From positions 1 through 39,747 of the forward strand of contig QMQO01000009.1 of assembly GCA_003650545.1 (NCBI GenBank): a DNA stretch of 39,747 nt, written 5' to 3'. Source of the DNA: Candidatus Woesearchaeota archaeon. Lineage in GTDB: Archaea; Nanobdellota; Nanobdellia; Woesearchaeales; B72-G16. This document shows, piece after piece, positions 10,228-18,726 of the stretch. Position 1 is the stretch's first letter. Each line of letters starts with the position of its first letter. Under the pieces are notes generated by a model, which was given only the letters and a program-made list of their open reading frames with translations, was not told where the DNA came from and made no database searches. The position numbers were made by a program, and so were the translations under genes.

Positions 10228-10761
10228 ATGGACGAATTAAAAGCTACCCAGAAAATTTCAAGGAAAAATTATGTTAGTTCAAATTCTGCTCTCTCTAAAA
10301 CATTAAAATCTGGGGATCTTGGCTTCAGAAAAACAAAGGCAAAAAATATATTACAGAAAACATTACAAAAAACCCAAGGTTATGACCATAAAAATAAACT
10401 AACCCCTGGTCAGCGTGCTGCAGATGCTGTTGCTAGGTTTGGTGGCAGTTGGACTTTCATAGTGATATTTTTAGGTTTTCTTATTTTGTGGATGATTTTA
10501 AACTCTATTATTCTTGTAAAATATGAAAAATCATTTGACGCCTATCCTTATATTTTACTCAATCTAGTCCTTTCGTGTCTAGCAGCAATCCAGGCCCCTA
10601 TCATCTTGATGAGTCAGAATAGAGCTGCAGAACGAGACAGGATAAAAGCAGATCGTGATTATGCTATAAATAGAAAAGCAGAGCGTGAAAATCAAATAAT
10701 CATGCGTGATCTTGAGCAGATGAAGAAGATGCTTAAAGCAATGGAGCAGAAAAAAATATGA
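10228..10761 (+). CDS. DUF1003-family membrane protein
   Basis: DAVARFGGSWTFIVIFLGFLILWMILN...YPYILLNLVLSCLAAIQAPIILMSQNRAAERDR: typical DUF1003 core. Confidence 0.85.
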   Translation: MDELKATQKISRKNYVSSNSALSKTLKSGDLGFRKTKAKNILQKTLQKTQGYDHKNKLTPGQRAADAVARFGGSWTFIVIFLGFLILWMILNSIILVKYEKSFDAYPYILLNLVLSCLAAIQAPIILMSQNRAAERDRIKADRDYAINRKAERENQIIMRDLEQMKKMLKAMEQKKI

Positions 10762-10763
10762 CT

Positions 10764-11963
10764 TCATTTTTTACTAACAATCTCAATTACATCTCTGTTT
10801 TTCAGCATATGATCTTTACCAATTATCTGTTTAGTTTTTAAGTCAATTGCTTTAATAAATCCATTGCCAATATCAGAATGAACTTTATACGCAAACTCAA
10901 GCGCTGTTATGTTCTCTGGTACTAAAAGACAATCAGGAAGTATATTTCCGTCTTTATCCTCTAATTTGCCATTTGCAACAGGATAGACAGCTATATATTT
11001 TAATAACTCAAAAACAGCTTTATCCAAAACCTGTTGAACACCTGTGCTACCATAGACATCTAATATTTTTTTTTTAATGAAATCCAGTGCAGATTTTTGT
11101 TTTTCATTAAGTTCTTCTTCTTTTAATACTTTAAAATTATTTTCTCCTGGTATGTACTCTATCAAACCATGTTTAGCAGCTTCTCTTAAGGCTAGCTCAG
11201 ATTCAGCAGAACATGCTATCAAGATATAGTCCTTAAATTTCTCTTTTAATTTATCAAAATTTGCCTTTCCAGTGGGCATATCAACTTTGTTACATGCTAT
11301 TATGATTGGTTTTGTCTTTTTTCTTAGCATACTTGCAAAATTTTTTAGTTCTTTTTCGCTCCATTCATGAAGTTTTTTAACTAAATTTAGATTTTCCATG
11401 CATTCTTCAACAAGCTCTTCTGTTATACCGCCTAGGCCAGAAAATTGTTTTGCAATAGCTTTTCCAGTCTGTTGTTGCAATTGAACCACTTGCCTTGAAA
11501 GTTTGTCCCAAACCTTTTTTAGTAAACCAAAGTACCACATGTCAAGTTCGACTTCAAGAAATTTGATATCGTCAGCAGGATCGTAACTTCCTGGTTCTAC
11601 TGGTTCTCCCATCTCGTTTGTGCTTCCTGCAGCATCTACTACATGTATCAACACATCCGCCTGCCTTAGATCGTCAAGGAACTGGTTTCCTCGACCTAAA
11701 CCTTTATGTGCACCTGGGACAAGTCCTGCTACATCTAACATTCTTACAGGAACAAACCTGTTGTGATTTAAACAATAGCCTGTTCTAGGATTACATTTCT
11801 TTCCAAAATCTTTATCTACACATTTCACTTTAACATAAGCTATCCCTTCATTTGGAGAAATTGTTGTAAATGGATAATTTGCAATTTCAGCTTCGGCTAG
11901 GGTTGCTGCTCTAAAAAATGTTGATTTTCCAGTTGATGGTTTTCCTATACAACCTACAAACAT
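10764..11963 (-). CDS. ychF: YchF/Obg-family GTPase (archaeal type, TGS domain)
   Basis: GCIGKPSTGKSTFFRAATLAEAEIANYPFTTISPNEG; VRMLDVAGLVPGAHKGLGRGNQFLDDLRQADVLIHVVDA; C-terminal TGS. Confidence 0.93.
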   Translation of the reverse strand: MFVGCIGKPSTGKSTFFRAATLAEAEIANYPFTTISPNEGIAYVKVKCVDKDFGKKCNPRTGYCLNHNRFVPVRMLDVAGLVPGAHKGLGRGNQFLDDLRQADVLIHVVDAAGSTNEMGEPVEPGSYDPADDIKFLEVELDMWYFGLLKKVWDKLSRQVVQLQQQTGKAIAKQFSGLGGITEELVEECMENLNLVKKLHEWSEKELKNFASMLRKKTKPIIIACNKVDMPTGKANFDKLKEKFKDYILIACSAESELALREAAKHGLIEYIPGENNFKVLKEEELNEKQKSALDFIKKKILDVYGSTGVQQVLDKAVFELLKYIAVYPVANGKLEDKDGNILPDCLLVPENITALEFAYKVHSDIGNGFIKAIDLKTKQIIGKDHMLKNRDVIEIVSKK

Positions 11964-12090
11964 GAGTTACACCACGTTTTACTATTTTTTTCATATATAA
12001 ATATCTTTCCAATTCTGTAGATATCAGACATGTCGTACTTTCTTGCCATTATCAATATATAAAACGACGTCTTTTATTTTGTAAGATAAG

Positions 12091-12120
12091 TGGCCAAAGT
12101 CTAAGGCTATCCTTTGGCCA
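12091..12120 (+). ncRNA. Candidate small structured RNA / hairpin (TGGCCAAAG-12nt-CTTTGGCCA)
   Basis: Perfect 9-bp stem, located ~30 bp downstream of a TATA-like CAATATATAAAA (12053-12064). No ORF explains it. Strand and extent uncertain. Confidence 0.35.
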
Positions 12121-12244
12121 AATCACGATAAAAAAATGCAAACATCACAAACATGATCAAGCTGTAAGAGAAATATATTAATAAAAAAATATGTTAATAT
12201 AAAAAAGGTGGTTCAAGAAAGAAGGAAAGAGAAAGGTGATACAA

Positions 12245-12394
12245 ATGAGAAGCATTCCATTAGTGGTTGCTTTACTTTTGTGCATGTTCATTGTACGAGC
12301 AGCCAAGAAACAGCAACCCTATCCAGAAATAAATAGATTGCAACAATATCAAGAGTTTTCATTAAAAGAGTACCCTATAGGTTTACATGAATAG
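12245..12394 (+). CDS. Short secreted/membrane peptide (49 aa), uncharacterised
   Basis: SD AAAGGTGAT then ATG; MRSIPLVVALLLCMFIVRAAKKQQPYPEINRLQQYQEFSLKEYPIGLHE*, signal-peptide-like N-terminus; TATA-like AT-rich sequence upstream. Below the ORF-track size limit. Confidence 0.5.
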   Translation: MRSIPLVVALLLCMFIVRAAKKQQPYPEINRLQQYQEFSLKEYPIGLHE

Positions 12395-12552
12395 TATACC
12401 GTTTTTAAAAAACGGGCATAACATCTTTAACTAATTCTTTTTTTCTTTGCCCGTCAGCTCTCTTTATATTTCTTATATTTCTTGTATTTTCTTGTATTTC
12501 TTTATATTTAAACTTAAAAACCTTTTTAAGCTATATAATTTTCCTTAACATT

Positions 12553-13254
12553 ATGTTAAAAGCAGACTTGCACATTCATACATCAAAAGATCCTGAGGAT
12601 CGTAGATATATACGCTTATCCCCGAAGGAAATAATAACGATTGCAGCAAAAAAAAAATTTGATGTAATTTCCATAACGCATCATTCTCATGTTTACTTTA
12701 ATGAAGAACTAAAGAATTTCGCCAAAAAACAAGGCATTCTACTTATACCAGGCTGTGAACATAGAATCGATGGTAAAGACATCCTCATTTATAATATAAC
12801 AGAAAAAGAACGCCGAAAAATCAAGACATTTAAAGACTTGAATAAAATTAGAAATAAAGCATTGGTAATCGCTCCACATCCATATTACTTTGGAATACAT
12901 AGCCTTGGAAGAGAGCTATGCAAAAATATTAATTTATTTGACGCAATAGAATATAGTCATTTCTACACAAGATGGTTCAATCCAAATAAGAAAGCAATAA
13001 AAATTGCTATAAAACACAACAAACCATTAATAGGCACATCCGACACACATTATTTATTTCAGTTTGGCACAACCTATACCCTTATCGATGCAAAAAAAAA
13101 CATAAAATCTGTTTTTAAAGCCATAAAGGAAAATAAAATTGTTGTTAAATCAAAACCTCTTTCACCACATGTTTTTCTTATATTAATAGCTAGGATGATT
13201 TTCACATTACCTAAGAAGCTATTTCAAATTATTTCATTTAAACATGAGTTTTAA
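12553..13254 (+). CDS. PHP-domain metal-dependent phosphoesterase
   Basis: ADLHIHTS, ITHHSH, GCEH, APHPYYFG, GTSDTHY metal-ligand motifs. Confidence 0.88.
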   Translation: MLKADLHIHTSKDPEDRRYIRLSPKEIITIAAKKKFDVISITHHSHVYFNEELKNFAKKQGILLIPGCEHRIDGKDILIYNITEKERRKIKTFKDLNKIRNKALVIAPHPYYFGIHSLGRELCKNINLFDAIEYSHFYTRWFNPNKKAIKIAIKHNKPLIGTSDTHYLFQFGTTYTLIDAKKNIKSVFKAIKENKIVVKSKPLSPHVFLILIARMIFTLPKKLFQIISFKHEF

Positions 13255-13331
13255 GATTTTTCTAAGAGAAAAGCTTATATATAAATAATCCATTTTGTAT
13301 TTAAAAAGAGACGATATTGAGATGATATATT

Positions 13332-13919
13332 ATGCCTATAGAACGTCCAATAATTAATTATGTTTTGAAATACAAAGAGGTGTTTGATCCTTGGGAACTT
13401 TATCTATTCATGAGAGAGTGGGCTATTGAAGAAGGCTGGGTATCTCGTAACGAAACAGAATTTAAGGAAACTTTTTATTTACAAAAGGAAACCAGTGCGG
13501 GCACAGAAATCTGGTATTGGTGGCGCTTCCATAAACCAATAAGTTCATTTTACAGATACGACTACAAAATAGATGCACACATATTATTTCTTAAGCCACA
13601 TGAATTAATAATTGAAGGGAAAAAGCTTAAGACTTTCCACGCTGAAATAGAGTTCACAGTGCGTGGTATACTTGTGATGGACCAAGAAGGTAACTGGGAG
13701 AAACACTGGTTATTGAAACACCTTTTAACACGCTATTTTATTAATCGAATTTACAAGAAGGATATTGAATATCACGGCCTTGTAATTTCTAGAGAAGCCA
13801 AAAAACTACAGGAATTTCTGAAATCATACTTTCAAATGGGCTCATTTGAGCGTGATCGTGAAGAGCGTTATTTTTTCGCAAAGCAATCTGGTCAAGTTCA
13901 GCCAGGCAGGATGAGATAA
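13332..13919 (+). CDS. Uncharacterised protein, tandem paralog A
   Basis: Similar size and layout to the next two ORFs; intact ORF with promoter-like upstream region. Confidence 0.75.
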   Translation: MPIERPIINYVLKYKEVFDPWELYLFMREWAIEEGWVSRNETEFKETFYLQKETSAGTEIWYWWRFHKPISSFYRYDYKIDAHILFLKPHELIIEGKKLKTFHAEIEFTVRGILVMDQEGNWEKHWLLKHLLTRYFINRIYKKDIEYHGLVISREAKKLQEFLKSYFQMGSFERDREERYFFAKQSGQVQPGRMR

Positions 13920-13920
13920 A

Positions 13921-14448
13921 ATGCCAAAGTACGAGATGCATAAAAAATACTTATACAAAGCTCCTGGAAGGCAGATAGACAAAATTGAATACTCTGGGAT
14001 TGTAGACTGGGATGGTTTATATGCTTTAATTTCAAACTTTTTTATTTCTAGGAGGTATATTTTCACAGAAACATCAAATAAATTCAAAGCAGACAAAATA
14101 GGCTATCATTATGAGATAGAAATGGAAGCCTGGCGCAAAGTTACAAATTATTTCAAATATTGGCAAAAACTTTATATTAGAATCTGGGAAAAAGAACTTG
14201 TTGAAGTTATTAAAGAAGGTCAGAAAAAAAAAATGTACAGAATGCGTTTTTTTATTGAATTTATGCCTGCATTAGAGACAGACTACCAAAAACGCTTTGA
14301 AAAAAGCGAATTGGGAGAGAAATTTAGAGATTGGATTGAGAAGTACCTACTCAAACGCGAAATTGAATTTAGACACTGGGACAGTCTCTATTATGAAACA
14401 ATTGCATTGCGTAACGAGATAAAAAATTATTTAAACATTCAAGTATAG
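13921..14448 (+). CDS. Uncharacterised protein, tandem paralog B
   Basis: Starts 1 bp after paralog A; shares GxVDxxxLYxxIxxFFxxRxY...E..xW+..T.Y pattern with paralog C. Confidence 0.75.
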   Translation: MPKYEMHKKYLYKAPGRQIDKIEYSGIVDWDGLYALISNFFISRRYIFTETSNKFKADKIGYHYEIEMEAWRKVTNYFKYWQKLYIRIWEKELVEVIKEGQKKKMYRMRFFIEFMPALETDYQKRFEKSELGEKFRDWIEKYLLKREIEFRHWDSLYYETIALRNEIKNYLNIQV

Positions 14449-14454
14449 TTAAAA

Positions 14455-14970
14455 ATGGCAGAAGAAATGATTGTTGTGGATCATAAAACCTTGGACTACC
14501 AAGGCTTAGTTGATATTCCTGAGTTTTATAAAGTAGTAGATGGTTATTTTAAACGTAGAGGTTACGATAAAAAGGAAGCTTTGACAGCAGAAAATGTTAC
14601 AGAAACAGGAAAATACATGGAAGTTCGGCTAGAACCATGGAAAACACTAACTGATTATGCGCAGAGCAAGTTTGTGATACGCATACAATTCTTTGACACG
14701 AAAGAAGTCGAAATAGAGATTGACAAAGTGAAAAAACGTATTCATCAAGCTCATGTTAAAATAGTAACAGATGCATACCTTGTAACAGACTATGAAGGGA
14801 GATGGGAAGAAAATGCTTTTTCATTTTTCATCCGCACTCTGATGGACCGTTATTTTTTAAGAAGCCTTACCAACAAACAACGTGCAGAGATAGCCGAAGA
14901 CGTTGAGCGCTTTTATCAACTTATTGGTTCATTCTTGAACATACAGAAATATAGAATGTCCACATATTGA
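14455..14970 (+). CDS. Uncharacterised protein, tandem paralog C
   Basis: GLVDIPEFYKVVDGYFKRRGY...MEVRLEPWKTLTDY...DYEGRW...FLNIQKY; 6 bp after paralog B. Confidence 0.75.
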   Translation: MAEEMIVVDHKTLDYQGLVDIPEFYKVVDGYFKRRGYDKKEALTAENVTETGKYMEVRLEPWKTLTDYAQSKFVIRIQFFDTKEVEIEIDKVKKRIHQAHVKIVTDAYLVTDYEGRWEENAFSFFIRTLMDRYFLRSLTNKQRAEIAEDVERFYQLIGSFLNIQKYRMSTY

Positions 14971-15046
14971 TAACTGATTTCTAACATGTTTAAGTTAAGT
15001 AACTTATGATAAACTGCATATGTTATAACCCAATTAAAATATTAGT

Positions 15047-15091
15047 TTTGAATATTAATAGTTTAAATATTAACAATTTAAATATTAATAT
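15047..15091. repeat. Three 15-bp tandem iteron-like repeats TTTRAATATTAAYAN
   Basis: tttgaatattaatag / tttaaatattaacaa / tttaaatattaatat, contiguous. Confidence 0.8.
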
Positions 15092-15240
15092 ACTAAGGTT
15101 AAGTCGATAGTCTAAAATTATAAAACATTAACATTAGCCACTTCAAAGCATATTAACTATTATTTATTTTTTAGTATTCATTTTTTAGAAAGATATACTA
15201 TGGATTGGACACTTAAGTTGGCAGCACTATTAATAGTAAT

Positions 15241-15250
15241 CTTTATAAAC
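15241..15250 (+). promoter_or_regulatory. TATA box of the tRNA gene
   Basis: ctttataaac about 30 bp upstream of tRNA position 1. Confidence 0.55.
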
Positions 15251-15274
15251 AATTCTTTTTTTTATTTTAGAAAT

Positions 15275-15444
15275 GCCCCCGTAGCATAGTAGCTATTGCG
15301 ACAGTGGAGATATAAATTGCTTTGCAATATAATCTAACGTCGAACCTTGTAGCTACATGATGCGAGTGATGCTTGAAAGCTGTAGGTCGCGGGTGCAATA
15401 TTGCTGCGAGCATTGCTTAGCAATTGCAACTCCCGCCGGGGGCT
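15275..15444 (+). tRNA. Intron-containing tRNA, identity unresolved (introns in anticodon loop region and T-loop)
   Basis: Acceptor GCCCCCG/CGGGGGC; TA; D-arm GCAT-AGTAGCTA-TTGC; anticodon stem ACAGT/GCTGT; variable AGGTC; T-stem GCGGG/CCCGC. The 170-bp span minus a 73-nt body leaves ~66 nt extra in the anticodon loop and 31 nt extra in the T-loop. Confidence 0.7.
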
Positions 15445-15607
15445 TATCTATTTATTATCTATTTAAAGAGATAATAACTATGAATAACTTAGATTTCTAG
15501 AACAAAATATTTTAAACCTAGAAAAGAAGTCTCTCTTGATCTGTTTAATAATAAAAATTTGCTAAATTTTTCAAAAGATTAATATATCTCACAGATTCGT
15601 AATCTTT

Positions 15608-16744
15608 ATGGAATTATCAAAAGAAGAACTCTTCAAAATAATAGTAATATTAATCGCTAGCGAGCAGAGAGCAATCACAGTAAGAGAACTCTCCCATGAA
15701 TACCAATCAATAAGGGATATTATCCAAAAAACCAATAAAGAGTTCTCTAACCTTACAAACACAGAATTTTTAGAACAGTTTAATCTAAGATATGAAGACA
15801 CGAATTTTATATACTTACAATCCAAGGTAAGATCTCTATTCGACAAAGTGTTTAGAAGTATTCCCCTAATCGAAAAGGGAATGAAGAAACAACCGTTTTT
15901 TTTAGACGGTAGTGGAAAAGAGATCTGGTGTGATGCGTGGCGAATTAGAAGGTTTAAAGATATAAACACTTTAGAAAAATGTATTAATTTTGGACTAAAT
16001 ATAAGTAATTTAACTAAGAGGAGTAATGCAGAATTTTTCGGTCCGTTAAGAAATGTGAGTACTATTTATCATAAAACAAAAATACTTCTATATCTAAACG
16101 AATCTTCTGGCAAATCGTTAAAGGTTGGTGAATTATGTGATAGGTTCAGCCAGGACGGTATATCTTCTGATTACAGAATCTTATACAGGATTATAAAAAG
16201 CATAAATGGATTTAACGGTGTGATTACTTTAGACGAACTGGTATCTAAGGAAGAAAGAAAAGCTTATAGATGGGTGACACAAAAAACGCTTGATCAGATA
16301 AAACTTATTGGCCCATTAAAAGTACATCCTACTAGGACAAGAAAAGTTGCAGAAATTTTATATAACAGCCATCTGGAAGATTCTACAAGATTGTATAATG
16401 CCCAGGAGCTTACAAAAATGTTTAATCTAAAACAAGCAAAAAATCCCTCTAAGACATATTCGGCTATGATCCTTAGAGAACTAAGAAAACAAGGGTTAGT
16501 TGAAGAGATATCCCAGAGGTTTTATGCGAAAGCGACACTTAATAGTGAAGGATGTTTATTTACTAATAACATTCTACTTCCTTTAAAATCTGCAGTTTAT
16601 GGCTATGAAGAAGGAATTGAATACATTGAGTCATTCCAGCCTTCCAAAGAACAAATAGAACTGTCACTAATAAGATATGCATTGTATAAAAAACAGAGGT
16701 TATTATCTAGAAAAAAAAGGGAGACAACAGTAAAATTAAAATAA
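15608..16744 (+). CDS. Uncharacterised 378-aa protein, possibly with winged-helix-like segments
   Basis: Long intact ORF; segments such as KTYSAMILRELRKQGLVEEISQRFYA resemble wHTH recognition/wing patterns. No family recognised. Confidence 0.6.
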   Translation: MELSKEELFKIIVILIASEQRAITVRELSHEYQSIRDIIQKTNKEFSNLTNTEFLEQFNLRYEDTNFIYLQSKVRSLFDKVFRSIPLIEKGMKKQPFFLDGSGKEIWCDAWRIRRFKDINTLEKCINFGLNISNLTKRSNAEFFGPLRNVSTIYHKTKILLYLNESSGKSLKVGELCDRFSQDGISSDYRILYRIIKSINGFNGVITLDELVSKEERKAYRWVTQKTLDQIKLIGPLKVHPTRTRKVAEILYNSHLEDSTRLYNAQELTKMFNLKQAKNPSKTYSAMILRELRKQGLVEEISQRFYAKATLNSEGCLFTNNILLPLKSAVYGYEEGIEYIESFQPSKEQIELSLIRYALYKKQRLLSRKKRETTVKLK

Positions 16745-16809
16745 AAACCTAAGCCGGATTTTTTTCTTACAAAGGGTAGAGTCAGCATAGTCAACCTAGA
16801 TAAGCTATA

Positions 16810-16895
16810 AGAATGCCATGCTCGCAGTTTCTTTAAAATTGAATGTATCTGAGCTAGTTAGCTCAACAATAAATGAATCTTTCCTGCGGCATTCT
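16810..16895. ncRNA. Candidate structured RNA / bidirectional terminator in convergent intergenic region
   Basis: AGAATGC-(6)-CGCAG ... CTGCG-GCATTCT outer stem enclosing the perfect hairpin TGAGCT-AGTT-AGCTCA. Confidence 0.35.
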
Positions 16896-16921
16896 CAGTC
16901 AAATTGACACAACCCTTTTCT

Positions 16922-18109
16922 TCAAATCTGATGCACCACCTTTTTTAAACTCATACTCATAAAGAAAAAAAACAACATCTCTACAGCAAGAATAAAAAAC
17001 ACCCATTTAAATGGTAAAAAAAACAAAAAACCAGCTATAACAATCTTCCCAACTGTTGAAAAAACATCAGAGCATGTACAATAAGGTCCATAATATTTAG
17101 CTTCGTCTTTCTTTCTTATTATCTTAAAAAAATAAGCCTCTGTTGTTGGTTCTAAAAATGCAATAGGAACGCTAGCAAGAACAAATAAACCCATCACCCA
17201 ATAAACATTAGTTAAAAGACCTGCAGCCATTGCAATCAGGGCAATACAACCATAACCTATCATAAAATATTTTTTATATCCAGATTCATCAACTTTTTTA
17301 CCAACATAATATTCTAGAATAACGAGAGGACTAACAATGGCGAAAAGAAAATAACCAACCCATCTATCTCCTAGACCATTTCTAATGATGTACAACGGCA
17401 GATAAATATATAAAACAGCCCAATAGAGATCAACTCCGCCACCAACAACATAAATCTTTAAAAGATTTTTATTTTTAAAGAAAGTCTTGAAGTTTCTCAA
17501 AATATTTTTGTCAACTTCTTCTATTTTTGGCACACGGATGTGAAGTTTCATAAAAATAAACATCGCTGTTGCCATCAAAACAAAAATAGCAGCAAGGACA
17601 AACACAACATTTATGCCAGCTTTCTCAGCTAATGACCCTGCTACCAGCGGCCCTATAAGCCACCCAATATTTGACAGATTGTAAATCAAACTTTCTGTTT
17701 TGCCTATATTTTTGACTGTACTCATGTTTCTAATAATGATGCCTGAACTGTTACGTCGTAAAACACTTCCAATGGTTTGGAATAGAGCTATAGCAATAAA
17801 GATGTAAAAGTTCCTGTTGATTGCAAATAATATGTATGCTATTGCATATATTATCAACGAGAGAAGGTAGGTTCTAGATGGGGAATGCCTTTCAAAGTAT
17901 GGAATCAACACAAAGAAAAGTAAAAATGAAAATGCTGTAAAACAGCCAGACACAATTCCGACAATCGCAGCGCTTTTAACAAAGCTATCAATGTAAAGTG
18001 CCCATATTGTGTCAACATATGCCAAAGCAAATGACAAAATAGTTATAACAATGGCAAGCTCAGTGATCCTGCTGACAATCCTATGCCTTTGCCCAAAATG
18101 TATAACCAT
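16922..18109 (-). CDS. MFS transporter
   Basis: About 12 hydrophobic segments, MFS-like layout (NIGWLIGPLVAGSLAEKAG). Confidence 0.88.
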   Translation of the reverse strand: MVIHFGQRHRIVSRITELAIVITILSFALAYVDTIWALYIDSFVKSAAIVGIVSGCFTAFSFLLFFVLIPYFERHSPSRTYLLSLIIYAIAYILFAINRNFYIFIAIALFQTIGSVLRRNSSGIIIRNMSTVKNIGKTESLIYNLSNIGWLIGPLVAGSLAEKAGINVVFVLAAIFVLMATAMFIFMKLHIRVPKIEEVDKNILRNFKTFFKNKNLLKIYVVGGGVDLYWAVLYIYLPLYIIRNGLGDRWVGYFLFAIVSPLVILEYYVGKKVDESGYKKYFMIGYGCIALIAMAAGLLTNVYWVMGLFVLASVPIAFLEPTTEAYFFKIIRKKDEAKYYGPYCTCSDVFSTVGKIVIAGFLFFLPFKWVFFILAVEMLFFFFMSMSLKKVVHQI

Positions 18110-18202
18110 TTTTTCCCTTTTTTTATATTATTACTATCTCTTCCATTTAAATACTTTTCCAGTAAGTTTTATATTACAGAATGAAATTCAACAACATAAA
18201 AA

Positions 18203-18661
18203 ATGGCGATAGAGGACATCTATCTGGAATTGGCAGAGAAACACGAACTTCCAGATTACCATGAGTTCAACAAAGAATTTGAGATTTCTAGCATAGACAC
18301 TGAAGAATTTCTTTTACGCGAGATCAGGAGGAAGATGATGGAGCGCTTTGATTACTATGCTAAGATCTTACAAGAGTTATTCCAGCCAGATCCGCATAGC
18401 AGTTCTATATTCGAGGCAAAAAATTTTACAGACAAAGACCGCGAAAACATTTTCAATCTTTACAGTAAGATCATGGCGATGATGCGTCATTCTGTTGTTG
18501 TCAGTTTAGACAACAGCGATGAGCAGAATGCTAAATTCATTAATAGTTCTTATAAAGAATGGTTAAGGATAAAAGAGAAGGTTCTTCCTATTGCGATGCG
18601 TATCAAGAGTACTTGGGAGAATCACTTTGTTGATAAGATCAAAGCAGAATATTTTGGATGA
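18203..18661 (+). CDS. Uncharacterised 152-aa helical protein
   Basis: Intact ORF divergent from the MFS gene. Confidence 0.65.
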   Translation: MAIEDIYLELAEKHELPDYHEFNKEFEISSIDTEEFLLREIRRKMMERFDYYAKILQELFQPDPHSSSIFEAKNFTDKDRENIFNLYSKIMAMMRHSVVVSLDNSDEQNAKFINSSYKEWLRIKEKVLPIAMRIKSTWENHFVDKIKAEYFG

Positions 18662-18726
18662 TTTAGAAAAGAGAATTTGAAAAGACTCATTCGGCAGATT
18701 ATTCCTTCTGGTTTCATTCTGGTTTG

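Noticed and set aside
15200-15289. Small ORF MDWTLKLAALLIVIFINNSFFYFRNAPVA running into the tRNA
   Set aside because: It overlaps the tRNA promoter and 5' end and has no SD; likely chance, or a truncated remnant at best.
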